Positions 8,679 to 17,139 of a stretch of DNA of 17,389 nt are shown piece by piece. The notes under the pieces are model-generated. The model was given only the letters and a program-made list of their open reading frames with translations, had not been told where the DNA came from and did not search any database. Both the position numbers and the translations under genes were made by a program. Source of the DNA: Nitriliruptoraceae bacterium (GTDB lineage Bacteria > Actinomycetota > Nitriliruptoria > Nitriliruptorales > Nitriliruptoraceae). The number at the start of each line of letters is the position of its first letter. Positions within the stretch are counted from its first letter, which is position 1. Location of the stretch: assembly GCA_007131525.1 (NCBI GenBank), contig SLQK01000196.1, positions 1 through 17,389 on the forward strand. The letters run 5' to 3'.

Positions 8679-9875
8679 TCAGCTCCGCAGTGCGACCACG
8701 CCTGGCAGCTCCTTGCCCTCGAGCAGCTCGAGGGAGGCCCCACCGCCGGTGGACACGTGGTCCACCTTGTCATCCAGGCCGAAGGCCCGGATCGCGGCCG
8801 CGGAGTCGCCGCCGCCGACGACGGTGAAGCCGTCGGAGTTGGCGATCGCCTCGGCGACGGTCAGGGTGCCCGCCGCGAAGGCCTCCCACTCGAACACGCC
8901 CATCGGACCGTTCCAGAACACGCTGCCGGCACCGGTGATGGCCGTCGCGTAGGTCGCAGCGGTCTCCGGGCCGACGTCGAGCCCCATCTGGTCCGAGGGG
9001 ATCTCCCCCACCCGGACGGTGGTCGCCGGGGCGTCCTCGGCGAACTCCGGTGCGACGACCACGTCGGTGGGCAGCAGCACCTCGACCCCACGCTCACGGG
9101 CCGCGGTGACCAGCCGGCCCACGGTCTCGACCTGATCGGTCTCGACCCGGGAGGCGCCGACGTCGACACCCTCGGCCACCAGGAACGTGAAGGCCATGGC
9201 CCCGCCGACCGCGATGGCGTCCACCCGTTCGAGGAGGTTCTCGAGCACGGTGAGCTTGTCGCTGACCTTGGCGCCCCCGAGCACCGCCACGTAGGGGCGG
9301 GCCGGGTCCTCGAGCAGGCCACCGAGCACGTCCAGCTCCCGCTCGAGCAGGAGGCCGGCGTAGCCCGGGATGCGGGCCGGGATGCCCGAGATGGAGGCGT
9401 GGGCCCGGTGGGACGCACCGAAGGCGTCGTCGACGTAGACGTCGGCCAGCGACGCGAGCGCCGCGGCGAAGTCGTCGTCGTTCTTCGTCTCCCCCGGGTG
9501 CCAGCGCAGGTTCTCCAGCAGGAGCACCTGGCCCGGGCGCAGCGCCGCGGCCTTGGCCTGGGCGTCCTCACCCACCACGTCGGTGGCGGTGAGCACCTCG
9601 GTGGACAGCAGTTCCTGCAGGCGCGTGCCCACGGCGGCCATGGAGGATGCCGGGTCCGGCTCCCCCTTCGGCCGACCGAGGTGCGAGGCCACGATGACGC
9701 TCGCACCCTGGTCGAGCAGCGCCCGCAGGGTCGGCACCGACGACTGCACCCGCAGATCGTCGGTGATCGCCCCATCGCGCAGCGGCACGTTCAGGTCCGC
9801 GCGGACGAAGACCCGCTTGCCCTCGGCGTTGAGGTCCGGCAGCGTGCGGACCCCTGCGAGCAGTTCGGAGGTCAC
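8679..9875 (-). CDS. pgk: Phosphoglycerate kinase
   Basis: Cytoplasmic glycolytic enzyme transferring phosphate from 1,3-bisphosphoglycerate to ADP; 398 aa, the normal length. Landmarks: VRADLNVPL (24-32), substrate-binding HLGRPKG (65-71), ENLRW (121-125), GGAKVSDK (200-207), the nucleotide-site segment NGPMGVFE (322-329), GGGDS (354-358) and the C-terminal STGGGAS (375-381). The GTG start at 9875 overlaps the gap stop as GTGA, with a GGGGGA ribosome site six bases upstream; the longer open frame running back to 10421 is a shadow of gap and not part of the protein. Coupling to gap makes consecutive glycolytic enzymes from one message. Unusually, tpiA is not directly next but follows two transporter genes. 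Confidence 0.97.
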   Translation of the reverse strand: MTSELLAGVRTLPDLNAEGKRVFVRADLNVPLRDGAITDDLRVQSSVPTLRALLDQGASVIVASHLGRPKGEPDPASSMAAVGTRLQELLSTEVLTATDVVGEDAQAKAAALRPGQVLLLENLRWHPGETKNDDDFAAALASLADVYVDDAFGASHRAHASISGIPARIPGYAGLLLERELDVLGGLLEDPARPYVAVLGGAKVSDKLTVLENLLERVDAIAVGGAMAFTFLVAEGVDVGASRVETDQVETVGRLVTAARERGVEVLLPTDVVVAPEFAEDAPATTVRVGEIPSDQMGLDVGPETAATYATAITGAGSVFWNGPMGVFEWEAFAAGTLTVAEAIANSDGFTVVGGGDSAAAIRAFGLDDKVDHVSTGGGASLELLEGKELPGVVALRS

Positions 9876-10876
9876 AGGCGGTCCCCCACGAACTTGGTGA
9901 AGTCGGCCAGACGGGTCGAGTAGCCCATCTCGTTGTCGTACCAGCCGAGCACCTTCACCATCTTGCCGGCGGCGATCGTCGCGAGGCCGTCGAAGATGCA
10001 GGAGTGGGGGTTGCCGATGATGTCGACCGACACGATCGGGTCCTCGGTGTACTCGAGGATGCCCTGCAGCGGGCCCTCGGCCGCAGCCTTGACGGCGGCG
10101 TTCAGCTCCTCCTTGGTGACCTCCTGGTTCAGCACCAGGGTGAGGTCGGTGGCGGAACCGGAGGGCACGGGCACGCGCATCGCGTAGCCGCTCAGGCGAC
10201 CCTCCATCTCGGGCAGCGCCAGCGAGGCGGCCTGGGCGGCACCGGTGGTGGTCGGCACCATCGAGATGGCGGCGGCCCGGGCGCGACGCGGGTCCTTGTG
10301 GGGCGCGTCGTGGATGCGCTGGTCGCCGGTGTAGGCGTGGATCGTGGTCATGAGGCCCTGCTCGATCCCGAAGGCCTCGTGGATCACCTTGGTCATCGGC
10401 ACCACCGAGTTGGTCGTGCACGAGGCCATGGAGATGACGTCGTGGGTCGCGGGGTCGTACTCGTCCTCGTTGGCGCCCATGACGATGGTCTTGTCCTCAC
10501 CCTTGGCGGGTGCGGAGATGATGACCTTCTTGGCGCCACCGGCGAGGTGCTTGGCGGCGGCGTCACGCTGGGTGAAGAAGCCGGTGGACTCGACGACGAT
10601 GTCGACGCCCAGCTCGCTCCAGGGCAGGTTGCCGGGGTCGCGCTCGCTGAGCACCTTGATGCGCTTGCCGTTGACGACCAGATCCGAGCCGTCCACCTCG
10701 ACGGTCCCGTCGAAGCGGCCGTGGACGCTGTCGTACTTCAGCAGCATGGCCAGCGCGGTGGTGTCGGTCAGGTCGTTGACCGCCACGATGTCGAGATCGA
10801 TGCCCTCCTTCAAGGTCGCGCGGAGGAAGTTACGGCCGATACGGCCGAAGCCGTTGATGGCGACGCTCACGGACAT
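9872..10876 (-). CDS. gap: Glyceraldehyde-3-phosphate dehydrogenase
   Basis: NAD-dependent glycolytic dehydrogenase, 334 aa, the normal length. The Rossmann nucleotide-binding motif is NGFGRIGRN (8-16); the catalytic Cys 153 lies in ASCTTN, and His 180 in TTIHAYTGDQ completes the active site. The C-terminal catalytic domain motif MRVPVPSGSATDLT (233-246) is present, as is WYDNEMGYS (312-320). The ATG start has GGGAGC eight bases upstream. It is separated from whiA by a 188-base gap, by far the largest in this block, so it probably has its own promoter. GTGA overlap joins it to pgk. Residues fit GapA/GAPDH of the glycolytic type rather than an NADP-linked or Cys-less paralogue. Confidence 0.97.
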   Translation of the reverse strand: MSVSVAINGFGRIGRNFLRATLKEGIDLDIVAVNDLTDTTALAMLLKYDSVHGRFDGTVEVDGSDLVVNGKRIKVLSERDPGNLPWSELGVDIVVESTGFFTQRDAAAKHLAGGAKKVIISAPAKGEDKTIVMGANEDEYDPATHDVISMASCTTNSVVPMTKVIHEAFGIEQGLMTTIHAYTGDQRIHDAPHKDPRRARAAAISMVPTTTGAAQAASLALPEMEGRLSGYAMRVPVPSGSATDLTLVLNQEVTKEELNAAVKAAAEGPLQGILEYTEDPIVSVDIIGNPHSCIFDGLATIAAGKMVKVLGWYDNEMGYSTRLADFTKFVGDRL

Positions 10877-11064
10877 GGTTGGAAGCTCCCGTTCGTTGGG
10901 GTGGTCTCGTCCGGCGGCTGCGGGCGGGGCCCGCTGGAGCGCCGGGGCCGAGGTGGGTGGTGGGGTCAGGAGGGACCGCCACCCGGGCGCGCGCTGGGCT
11001 GCACGGCGGATGGACCGTGCGTCCCGCGCTCACGTGCGACCCTACCACCGGGCTCAGGCCCGGG
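10877..11064 (-). promoter_or_regulatory. Leader region between whiA and gap with candidate promoter
   Basis: The only sizeable non-coding gap in the minus-strand block. A candidate actinobacterial promoter for gap reads GTGACC (11063-11068, overlapping the end of whiA), an 18-base spacer, then TAGGGT (11039-11044, minus strand). The spacer contains a short hairpin (6-bp stem CCGGGC/GCCCGG at 11048-11063) that could also serve to end the whiA message. The implied leader is about 155 bases, contains no visible long ORF, and holds a second inverted repeat GCACGG/CCGTGC (11001-11020). No known riboswitch was recognised. Confidence 0.35.
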
Positions 11065-12036
11065 TCACGGGTCCTCCGGCTCCCCTTCGGCCGTGTCCGT
11101 CGCCTCTGCGAGCTGCTCCAGGCGGCGCAGCCGACGGTGGATCGCGGACTTGCCGACCGGGGGGTCCAGCAGGCAGCCGAGCTCCGCCAGGGAGGCCTCC
11201 GGGTTGGCCAGCCGGACCAGCGCGACCTCCCGCGCCGCATCGTCCAGCCCGACCCACCCGACCGCGCGGATGGCCCGCTCCACCGCGGCGACCTGGGCGG
11301 CGCTGGCCTCGATCGTGCGCCGGAGGTTGGCCCGGTCGGCGTTGGCCAGCCGGTTCGCGTCCGAGCGGAGCTGGCGGCGCAGCCGGTGCTCCTCCGCCTC
11401 GAGGTAGGCCCCGACGGCTCCGACGGCGGCCAGCAGCTCGCTGATGGCCGCACCGGACTTGAGCACGATCCGGGTCCGGCCCGACTCCGACAGCGCCGGC
11501 TGCGCTCCGATGATGCCCGCCACCAGCTCCGCGAGCCACTCCCCCACCCGGCGATCGCCGACCGCGATCTCCAGGTGCGCCTCGCGCCCCGGACGGGACA
11601 GCGACCCGCCGCCGAGCAGCGCACCGCGCACCAGCGCGACCCGGTGCACCTCGCTGAGCGGCCCTGGCGGGGCCGCGCTCGGTCGGCCCTGGCGATCGAG
11701 GACGCCGAGCTCGGTGCCGACCGAGCGGCTGGCGGTGCCCAGCACGACCGCGTACCGGGGGCTGTGGCGGACCTCCCCCGCACCGCGGACCTGGAGCTCG
11801 GGTCGGTGCCCGAAGCCGTGCACGACCAGGGCGTGGGCGCGACGGGCGACCGCGCCCGAGCCGGTGACGATCCGGATCTCCGGGCCGGTCTCGCTCCCGC
11901 CGCGCAGGGTCAGGGTGCCGGCGGTGCGCAGCAGCCCGGTCAGCTCCCGCCGCGCCGTGCCCCGGCCCCCGGGTGGCAGGCGGGACAGCTCCTGCCGCAC
12001 CGCTTCGGTGAAGGAGCCGGCGGGCACCGCGCTCAC
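11065..12036 (-). CDS. whiA: WhiA-family DNA-binding regulator
   Basis: Conserved Gram-positive regulator with an N-terminal domain related to LAGLIDADG homing endonucleases and a C-terminal helix-turn-helix; needed for sporulation septation in Streptomyces and linked to division or growth in other bacteria. 323 aa, typical. The endonuclease-like part includes VRGALLGGGSL (136-146). The conserved linker SDANRLANADRANLRRT is at 225-241. The C-terminal helix-turn-helix is at about 277-308, with SLAELGCLLDPPVGKSAIHRR (282-302 region) closely matching the family. It ends in an acidic tail. The GTG start overlaps the yvcK stop as GTGA; no clear ribosome site, so coupling is likely. A slightly later GTG (codon 4) is an alternative start. 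Confidence 0.93.
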   Translation of the reverse strand: MSAVPAGSFTEAVRQELSRLPPGGRGTARRELTGLLRTAGTLTLRGGSETGPEIRIVTGSGAVARRAHALVVHGFGHRPELQVRGAGEVRHSPRYAVVLGTASRSVGTELGVLDRQGRPSAAPPGPLSEVHRVALVRGALLGGGSLSRPGREAHLEIAVGDRRVGEWLAELVAGIIGAQPALSESGRTRIVLKSGAAISELLAAVGAVGAYLEAEEHRLRRQLRSDANRLANADRANLRRTIEASAAQVAAVERAIRAVGWVGLDDAAREVALVRLANPEASLAELGCLLDPPVGKSAIHRRLRRLEQLAEATDTAEGEPEDP

Positions 12037-12962
12037 CTGAGCCGTTGGGAGAGCGCCACCAGGGCATGGGCGAGGGCAGCCGGGTCGTGCCCGTCCTCAC
12101 CGTCCACCAGGTCCACGGCGTGGACGACCTCGATCTGCTCGGTGAGCCGTGGGTCGGTGGCCTGCAGCACCCGGCCGGGACCGCTCGGCCGGGGCCCGTC
12201 GTGGGCCAGCAGCCCGTCGATGCGGACCTCCGGGACGTGGTCGGCCAGGACGTCGAGGTGGTCGAGCAGCGACATGCCCTCGGTCTCGCCGGGCTGCTCG
12301 CGCAGGTTGGCCACCAGCAGCACCGGCGCTGCCGCCTGCTGCACGGCCGTGGCGATGCCGGGTACGAGCAGGTTCGGCAGCAGGCTCGTGTACAGCGAGC
12401 CGGGGCCCAGCACGATGAGCTCGGCCTCGGCGATGGCGCTGACCGCCGCCGGGGTGGCGGCCGGGGCGGGCGGGGTGAGCCAGACCCGGCGCAGCCGCGA
12501 GGTCCCCGCGATCGCCGCCTGGCCCCGCACGCCGCCGGCGGCGGAGCTGGCACACAGGGTGACGTGCTCGGTCGTGCACGGCAGGACCCGTCCGGCGACA
12601 CCGAGGTGCATCGACAGCTCGTCGAGGGCAGCGACCAGGTCACCGCCGTGGAGCTCCTGCAGGGCGACCAGGATCAGGTTGCCTAGGCTGTGGCCGGCCA
12701 GCTCACCCCGGGGGAAGCGGTAGGCCACCACCTCGGCGAGCCGTGAGCGGTGCGCGAGCGCGGTGATGGCCATCCGCAGGTCACCGGGCGGCAGGACATC
12801 GAGGTCCCGGCGCAGCCGCCCGGAGGAGCCACCGTCGTCGGCGACGGTGACCACGGCGGCGACCTCGTCGGCGATCGAACTGAGCGCCATCAGCGAGCGC
12901 GACAGACCGTGCCCGCCCCCGATGGCCACGGCCCGATCGACCCAGTGCCCGGGCGCGCTCAC
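12033..12962 (-). CDS. yvcK: YvcK/CofD-like gluconeogenesis factor
   Basis: Nucleotide-sugar-binding family protein (CofD-like fold) required for growth on gluconeogenic carbon sources and normal cell shape in bacteria studied; in mycobacteria the homologue is CuvA. 309 aa, a usual length. Hallmarks: IGGGHGLSRSL (14-24), VTVADDGGSSGRLR (38-51), PGDLRM (59-64), AGHSLGNLIL (89-98), and LGPGSLYTSLLPNLL (185-199). The mutated-metal-ligand details cannot be judged. The GTG start overlaps the rapZ stop as GTGA. The location beside gap and pgk fits the genetic link of this family with central carbon metabolism. Identification is firm; the molecular activity of the family is not fully settled. Confidence 0.94.
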   Translation of the reverse strand: MSAPGHWVDRAVAIGGGHGLSRSLMALSSIADEVAAVVTVADDGGSSGRLRRDLDVLPPGDLRMAITALAHRSRLAEVVAYRFPRGELAGHSLGNLILVALQELHGGDLVAALDELSMHLGVAGRVLPCTTEHVTLCASSAAGGVRGQAAIAGTSRLRRVWLTPPAPAATPAAVSAIAEAELIVLGPGSLYTSLLPNLLVPGIATAVQQAAAPVLLVANLREQPGETEGMSLLDHLDVLADHVPEVRIDGLLAHDGPRPSGPGRVLQATDPRLTEQIEVVHAVDLVDGEDGHDPAALAHALVALSQRLR

Positions 12963-13897
12963 TCCGCACCGAGGTCGCGGTGCTTGACCTCGACCGGCAG
13001 GTCGAAGGTGTCGGCCAGGTAGCGACCGAAGTCCTCGGCCAGGGCCACGGAGCGGTGCTTGCCGCCGGTACAGCCGATCGCGATCGTCAGGTAGCGCTTG
13101 CCTTCGGTGATGTAGCCGGGCACGAGGATGTCGAGGAGCCGCTCCGTGGCCTCCACGAAGGGCGCCGTCGTGGGCTGACCGAAGACGTAGTCGCGGACCT
13201 GAGGGTCACGGCCGTTGAACCCGCGGAGCTCCTCCACCCAGTGGGGATTGGGCAGGAACCGGACGTCGAGCAGCAGGTCGGCCTCCCGTGGGCTCCCGCG
13301 CTTGAACCCGAAGGACACCACGTCGATCCTGAGCGGTGCGCTGGAGGCGTCGTCCACCAGGGCGAGCACCCGCTCCCGGAGCTCGTGGACGTTGAGGTCG
13401 CTGGTGTCCACGATCAGGTCCGCCAGGCCCCGGAGCTCGGAGAGCTGGGCCCGCTCGGCCCGGATCCCCTCGATCACCCCGGCCTCGACCGCCGCGGGAT
13501 GGCGACGGCGGGTCTCGGCGTAGCGGCGGATCAGGGCCTCGTCGTCGGCGTCGAGGAACAGCACCCTCACGTCGGCCTCGCTGCGCTGCAGGTCCCGGAT
13601 CGTGTCGACCAACTCGGAGAAGAACTCCCGCCCCCGGACGTCGGCGACCACGGCCAGCTTGGTCACCGAGGAGCCGGGTGCGAAGGCCAGCTCGGTGACC
13701 CGCTCGATCAGCGTCGGTGGGAGGTTGTCGATCACGAACCAGCCCAGGTCCTCGACCGCGTTGGAGGCCGTGGAACGGCCGGCGCCGGACAGCCCCGTGA
13801 TCACGAGGATCCGGGGTCGCTGGCCCTCGACGTCGCTGACCCGCTGCTCGCCGGGCTCGTCGGTGGTCGCAGCTGCCACGGTCGGCGTCTCGGTCAC
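12959..13897 (-). CDS. rapZ: RapZ/YvcJ-family nucleotide-binding protein
   Basis: P-loop protein of the RapZ (YvcJ) family, 312 aa. In E. coli RapZ is an RNA adaptor controlling glucosamine-6-phosphate synthase; the role in actinobacteria is not established. The N-terminal ~27 residues are a polar extension. The P-loop is GLSGAGRS (35-42), with Arg in place of the usual Lys, a form I associate with actinobacterial members. It is followed by DLGWFVIDNLPP (50-61), VVADVRGR (83-90), FLDADD (114-119), and the C-terminal motif IAIGCTGGKHRSV (272-284) typical of the family. The GTG start has AGGAG five bases upstream and overlaps the uvrC stop as GTGA. Confidence 0.94.
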   Translation of the reverse strand: MTETPTVAAATTDEPGEQRVSDVEGQRPRILVITGLSGAGRSTASNAVEDLGWFVIDNLPPTLIERVTELAFAPGSSVTKLAVVADVRGREFFSELVDTIRDLQRSEADVRVLFLDADDEALIRRYAETRRRHPAAVEAGVIEGIRAERAQLSELRGLADLIVDTSDLNVHELRERVLALVDDASSAPLRIDVVSFGFKRGSPREADLLLDVRFLPNPHWVEELRGFNGRDPQVRDYVFGQPTTAPFVEATERLLDILVPGYITEGKRYLTIAIGCTGGKHRSVALAEDFGRYLADTFDLPVEVKHRDLGAE

Positions 13898-15831
13898 GTC
13901 GGCTCCTGCCGTGCTCCAGCGGCCCCGGTGCCGTCCTTCAGGTGCTGGTGGACGGTCCTGGCCAGCGTACGGGACAGGCCCGGCACCTCGGCGAGTTCCT
14001 CCTCCGTGGCCCGCCGCAGCGCCGCCACGGAGCCGTACCGGGTCAGCAGCGCGGCCCGCCGGGTGGGCCCGATCCCGGGGATGTCGTCCAGCACCGAGGT
14101 GGTGACCGCCGAACGACGGCGGGTGCGCTGGTAGGTCACGGCGAACCGGTGCGCCTCGTCCCTGAGCCGCTGCACCAGGTAGAGCGCCTCGGAGCCCCGG
14201 GGCAGGACGACCGGAGGCCCGCCCTCGGGGCGGTGCAGCTCCTCGAAGCGCTTGGCGAGCGCGACCACCGCCACGTCGTCCACGCCGGTGGTGGCGATGC
14301 CCTCGAGGGCGGCCGACAGCTGGCCGGGGCCACCGTCGATCACCACCAGGTTGGGGGGGTAGGCGAACCGGGGTTGCTCCTCACGGGTCGCCACCGGCTG
14401 GGCACGCTCCTCGACCAGGCGGGCGAACCGTCGCCGCAGGACCTCGCGCATCGCCGCGACGTCGTCGTTGGCGTCCACCGACAGCTTGAAGCGGCGGTAC
14501 TCGCTCTTGCGGGGCAGCCCGTCCTCGAAGACCACCATCGACCCGACCACCTCGGTGCCGCCGAGGTGGCTGATGTCGTAGCACTCGATCCGTAGCGGCG
14601 CCTCCTCCAGCGCGAGCGCGTCCTGGAGCTCCTTGAGGGCCCGGCTGCGCGCGTCGAAGTCGCTGGCGCGCTGCAGGCGGGTGCGCTGGAAGGCCTCGCG
14701 GGCGTTGTTCGTGACCGTGGTGAGCAGCTCCAGCTTGGGCCCGCGCCGGGGGACGTGGAACCGGACCCGGGCGGTCGGGCGCCCCCGCCGTCCCTGCCGC
14801 TGCTGCCGGCGCTGCTCGGCCAGCAGCATCGACAGGGGCTCGGCGTCGGCGGGCAGCACCGGCACGACGACCTGGGGCGGGACCTCGTCGGGACGCTCCG
14901 CGTACAGCTGGAGCAGGAAGGAGGTGAGCAGCTCGGGTGTGGTCAGCGGTTCCACCTTGTCGACCGTCCAGCCCTTGCGGCCCACCAGCCGGCCACGGCG
15001 GACGAAGAACGCCTGCACGCTGGCCTCGAGCTCGTCCTCGTACACCGCCACCACGTCGAGATCCTCGTCGCGGTCGGTGACCACCTGCTGCTGCTCCAGG
15101 GCCCGGCGGGCCGCCAGCAGCTGATCGCGGCGGCGAGCGGCGGCCTCGAAGTTGAGCTCGACGGCCGCCGCCTGCATCTGGGCCTCGAGCTCGGCCAGCA
15201 CCGGGGCGGTGTCACCGTCCAGGAAGCGTGCGAGCCCGTCGACCAGCTCCCGGTGCTCGTCGTGGTCGATCTCGCCCGTGCAGGGCGCCGCGCAGCGGTC
15301 GATGTGGTGGAGCAGGCAGGGCCGGTCGGTGCGCTCGGCACGGTCGTACACCCCCTGGGAGCAGGTGCGGACCGGGAACACCCGCAGCAGCAGGTCCAGG
15401 GTCTCCCGGATCGCGTAGGCGTGGGCGTAGGGGCCGAAGCGCCGGTCACCCGCGGCCACCCGCCCCCGGGCCACCCGCGCTCGGGGCACGGCCTCGGAGG
15501 TGGTGAGCACCAGGTGGGGGTAGGACTTGTCGTCGCGGTAACGGACGTTATACCGCGGCCGGTGCCGCTGTATCAACGTGTACTCGAGGTGGAGGGCTTG
15601 AACCTCGGTATCCACGACGATCCACTCGACCGCGGCGGCGGCCTCCAGCATCGCCCGGGTGCGGGTGGCCAGCCCCGTCGGCGACTGGAAGTAGGAGCTG
15701 ACCCGGGACCTGAGCGACTTGGCCTTGCCGACGTACACCACGCGCCCGTCGCCGTCCCGGAACAGGTAGCAGCCGGGACCCTCGGGGATGGTCCCGGGTT
15801 CGGGGCGGAACGCTGCTGCGGGGTGGGCCAC
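13894..15831 (-). CDS. uvrC: UvrABC excinuclease subunit C
   Basis: Dual-incision nuclease of nucleotide excision repair; cuts 3' then 5' of the lesion held by UvrB. 645 aa from the chosen start. Domains in order: GIY-YIG nuclease (about 14-98; GCYLF at 20-24, VVYVGKAKSLRSRV at 31-44), four-Cys region (157, 172, 180, 184; an iron-sulfur cluster is reported in E. coli UvrC), UvrB-binding UVR motif (about 210-245), RNase H-like C-terminal nuclease with Asp 419 (YDISHLGG), Asp 457, Asp 499 (VIDGGPGQL) and His 561, then a double helix-hairpin-helix (about 580-632). The GTG at 15831 sits seven bases after a TACCCT -10-like box, fitting a leaderless message; GTG 15858 is an alternative. The open frame continues antisense across mscS, but that part is shadow. 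Confidence 0.95.
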   Translation of the reverse strand: MAHPAAAFRPEPGTIPEGPGCYLFRDGDGRVVYVGKAKSLRSRVSSYFQSPTGLATRTRAMLEAAAAVEWIVVDTEVQALHLEYTLIQRHRPRYNVRYRDDKSYPHLVLTTSEAVPRARVARGRVAAGDRRFGPYAHAYAIRETLDLLLRVFPVRTCSQGVYDRAERTDRPCLLHHIDRCAAPCTGEIDHDEHRELVDGLARFLDGDTAPVLAELEAQMQAAAVELNFEAAARRRDQLLAARRALEQQQVVTDRDEDLDVVAVYEDELEASVQAFFVRRGRLVGRKGWTVDKVEPLTTPELLTSFLLQLYAERPDEVPPQVVVPVLPADAEPLSMLLAEQRRQQRQGRRGRPTARVRFHVPRRGPKLELLTTVTNNAREAFQRTRLQRASDFDARSRALKELQDALALEEAPLRIECYDISHLGGTEVVGSMVVFEDGLPRKSEYRRFKLSVDANDDVAAMREVLRRRFARLVEERAQPVATREEQPRFAYPPNLVVIDGGPGQLSAALEGIATTGVDDVAVVALAKRFEELHRPEGGPPVVLPRGSEALYLVQRLRDEAHRFAVTYQRTRRRSAVTTSVLDDIPGIGPTRRAALLTRYGSVAALRRATEEELAEVPGLSRTLARTVHQHLKDGTGAAGARQEPT

Positions 15832-15894
15832 CCGGGTGAGGGTAGTGCCACCAGGCACCGCCGTTAGGCTGCAGCGGGCGAGGGAGGGCACAGC
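15832..15894. promoter_or_regulatory. Divergent uvrC / mscS promoter region
   Basis: A 63-bp gap between divergent genes. Minus strand: TACCCT (15839-15844) ends seven bases before the uvrC GTG, the spacing of leaderless actinobacterial promoters. Plus strand: TAGGCT (15865-15870) is followed by GGAGGG (15883-15888), six bases from the mscS GTG. Neither has a convincing -35 box. The -35 zone of each promoter would overlap the -10 of the other. Confidence 0.4.
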
Positions 15895-17139
15895 GTGGAC
15901 GCGTTGCTGGCACAGGCCGGGGTGACCGAGGTGTGTGGCCCGAGCGAGGAGGCCGAACGGCTCTGCGTGCTGGTGTACGACCTGACCGGCAACGATGCCC
16001 TGGCACGGGCCGCAGGTGTCGGCTCGACCGCGGTGTGGATCGTGTTCGTGGTGCTCGGGGCGATGCTGGCGACCCGCGTCAGCCGGATGATCGTGGAGCG
16101 CTACAGCGCCCGGCTGGAGGAACGGACCACCCGCCGCCTCCAGCAGGCCCATGAGCGGGGGGCGATCAGCGACACGCAACGCTTCCGGACGCGGCGGCTC
16201 CAGCGGCTGCAGGCCGTCTCCGGGGTCGTGCGCGGCGTGCTGGGGGTCGTGATCTGGGCGACGGCCCTGCTGTTCATCGTCGAGCTGCTCGGGATCCCCC
16301 TCCAGCCGCTGCTGGCGGGAGCCGGGCTGGCCACCGTCGTGATCGGGTTCGGTGCCCAGCAGCTCGTGCGCGACGTGCTCGCCGGTATCGCCATGCTGAT
16401 CGAGGACCAGTACGGCGTCGGTGACTGGATCGAGGTCGATGGGCGTTTCGGGGTGGTGGAGCGGGTCGGGCTGCGCTCCACCGCGTTCCGCGACGTCGAC
16501 GGCGTCGTGCACCACGTCCTCAACGGCTACATCCAGCGGGTCGGCAACCTGTCCCAGGAGTGGGCCCGCGCGACCCTGGACGTCCCGATCGCCCTGGACG
16601 CCGACGTCGCCGCGGCGAAGGCGTTGATCAACAAGGTCGCCACCGACCTGGCCGCCGACCCGGTGTGGGGCCAGGACGTGATCGGTCCGCCCGAGGTGTG
16701 GGGGGTGCAGGAGTTCGGCCCCGACGGGGTGCGCATCCGCGTCGTCATCCCGACCAAGCCGCTGAGGAACTGGGACCTCACCCGCCAGCTCCGGGAGCGG
16801 CTCAAGATCGCCTTCGACGCCGCCCGCATCCGGATGCCCGGTCAGCTCGTCGACCTGGGTGGCCAGCAGCGGGGCTACGCGGTGGTCACCGGCCGGGCCG
16901 ATCCCGACGGCGAGGTGCTCCCCCGACGCCACGCCCTCGTGCCCCCCGACGCCGGCCCACTGGACCGACCGGATCACGAGGAGCCACCGGGTGCACCGAG
17001 CGAGCCCGAGGACGCCACCCCCGCCGCAGCATCGGATCCGACCGACCCCGGGCACCGGCCCGACGGGGCGGTGGCCGAGCCCGAGGACGCCACGATGGTG
17101 CTGCGACTGCACCAGGGACCCCGCGCCCGGCCCGACTGA
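15895..17139 (+). CDS. Small-conductance mechanosensitive channel, MscS family
   Basis: Tension-gated membrane channel that releases solutes on osmotic downshock; 414 aa. A first membrane helix is at about 44-62, then a charged, Arg-rich stretch (63-106) probably forming a cytoplasmic loop, a second helix at about 111-134, and the pore-lining TM3 at about 137-170 (AGLATVVIGFGAQQLVRDVLAG), followed by the beta domain (GVGDWIEVDGRFGVVERVGLRST, 174-196) and the C-terminal alpha/beta vestibule (to about 320). The tail from about 335 is Pro/Asp/Glu-rich and probably disordered, with a duplicated motif SEPEDAT (369-375) / AEPEDAT (394-400). The GTG start is backed by GGAGGG six bases upstream. The stop codon lies within a tandem DNA repeat. 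Divergent from uvrC; apparently monocistronic. Confidence 0.92.
   Translation: MDALLAQAGVTEVCGPSEEAERLCVLVYDLTGNDALARAAGVGSTAVWIVFVVLGAMLATRVSRMIVERYSARLEERTTRRLQQAHERGAISDTQRFRTRRLQRLQAVSGVVRGVLGVVIWATALLFIVELLGIPLQPLLAGAGLATVVIGFGAQQLVRDVLAGIAMLIEDQYGVGDWIEVDGRFGVVERVGLRSTAFRDVDGVVHHVLNGYIQRVGNLSQEWARATLDVPIALDADVAAAKALINKVATDLAADPVWGQDVIGPPEVWGVQEFGPDGVRIRVVIPTKPLRNWDLTRQLRERLKIAFDAARIRMPGQLVDLGGQQRGYAVVTGRADPDGEVLPRRHALVPPDAGPLDRPDHEEPPGAPSEPEDATPAAASDPTDPGHRPDGAVAEPEDATMVLRLHQGPRARPD

Noticed and set aside
9876..10421. Upstream extension of the pgk frame
   Set aside because: It overlaps gap in another frame; the family N-terminus begins at GTG 9875 with a good ribosome site.
10879..12723. 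614-codon plus-strand open frame over whiA and yvcK
   Set aside because: Antisense to two well-recognised genes, with compositionally biased translation and no motif.
13772..13795. Arg instead of Lys in the RapZ P-loop as a defect
   Set aside because: GLSGAGRS is a form I recognise from other actinobacterial members, and the rest of the protein is intact, so it is not an anomaly.
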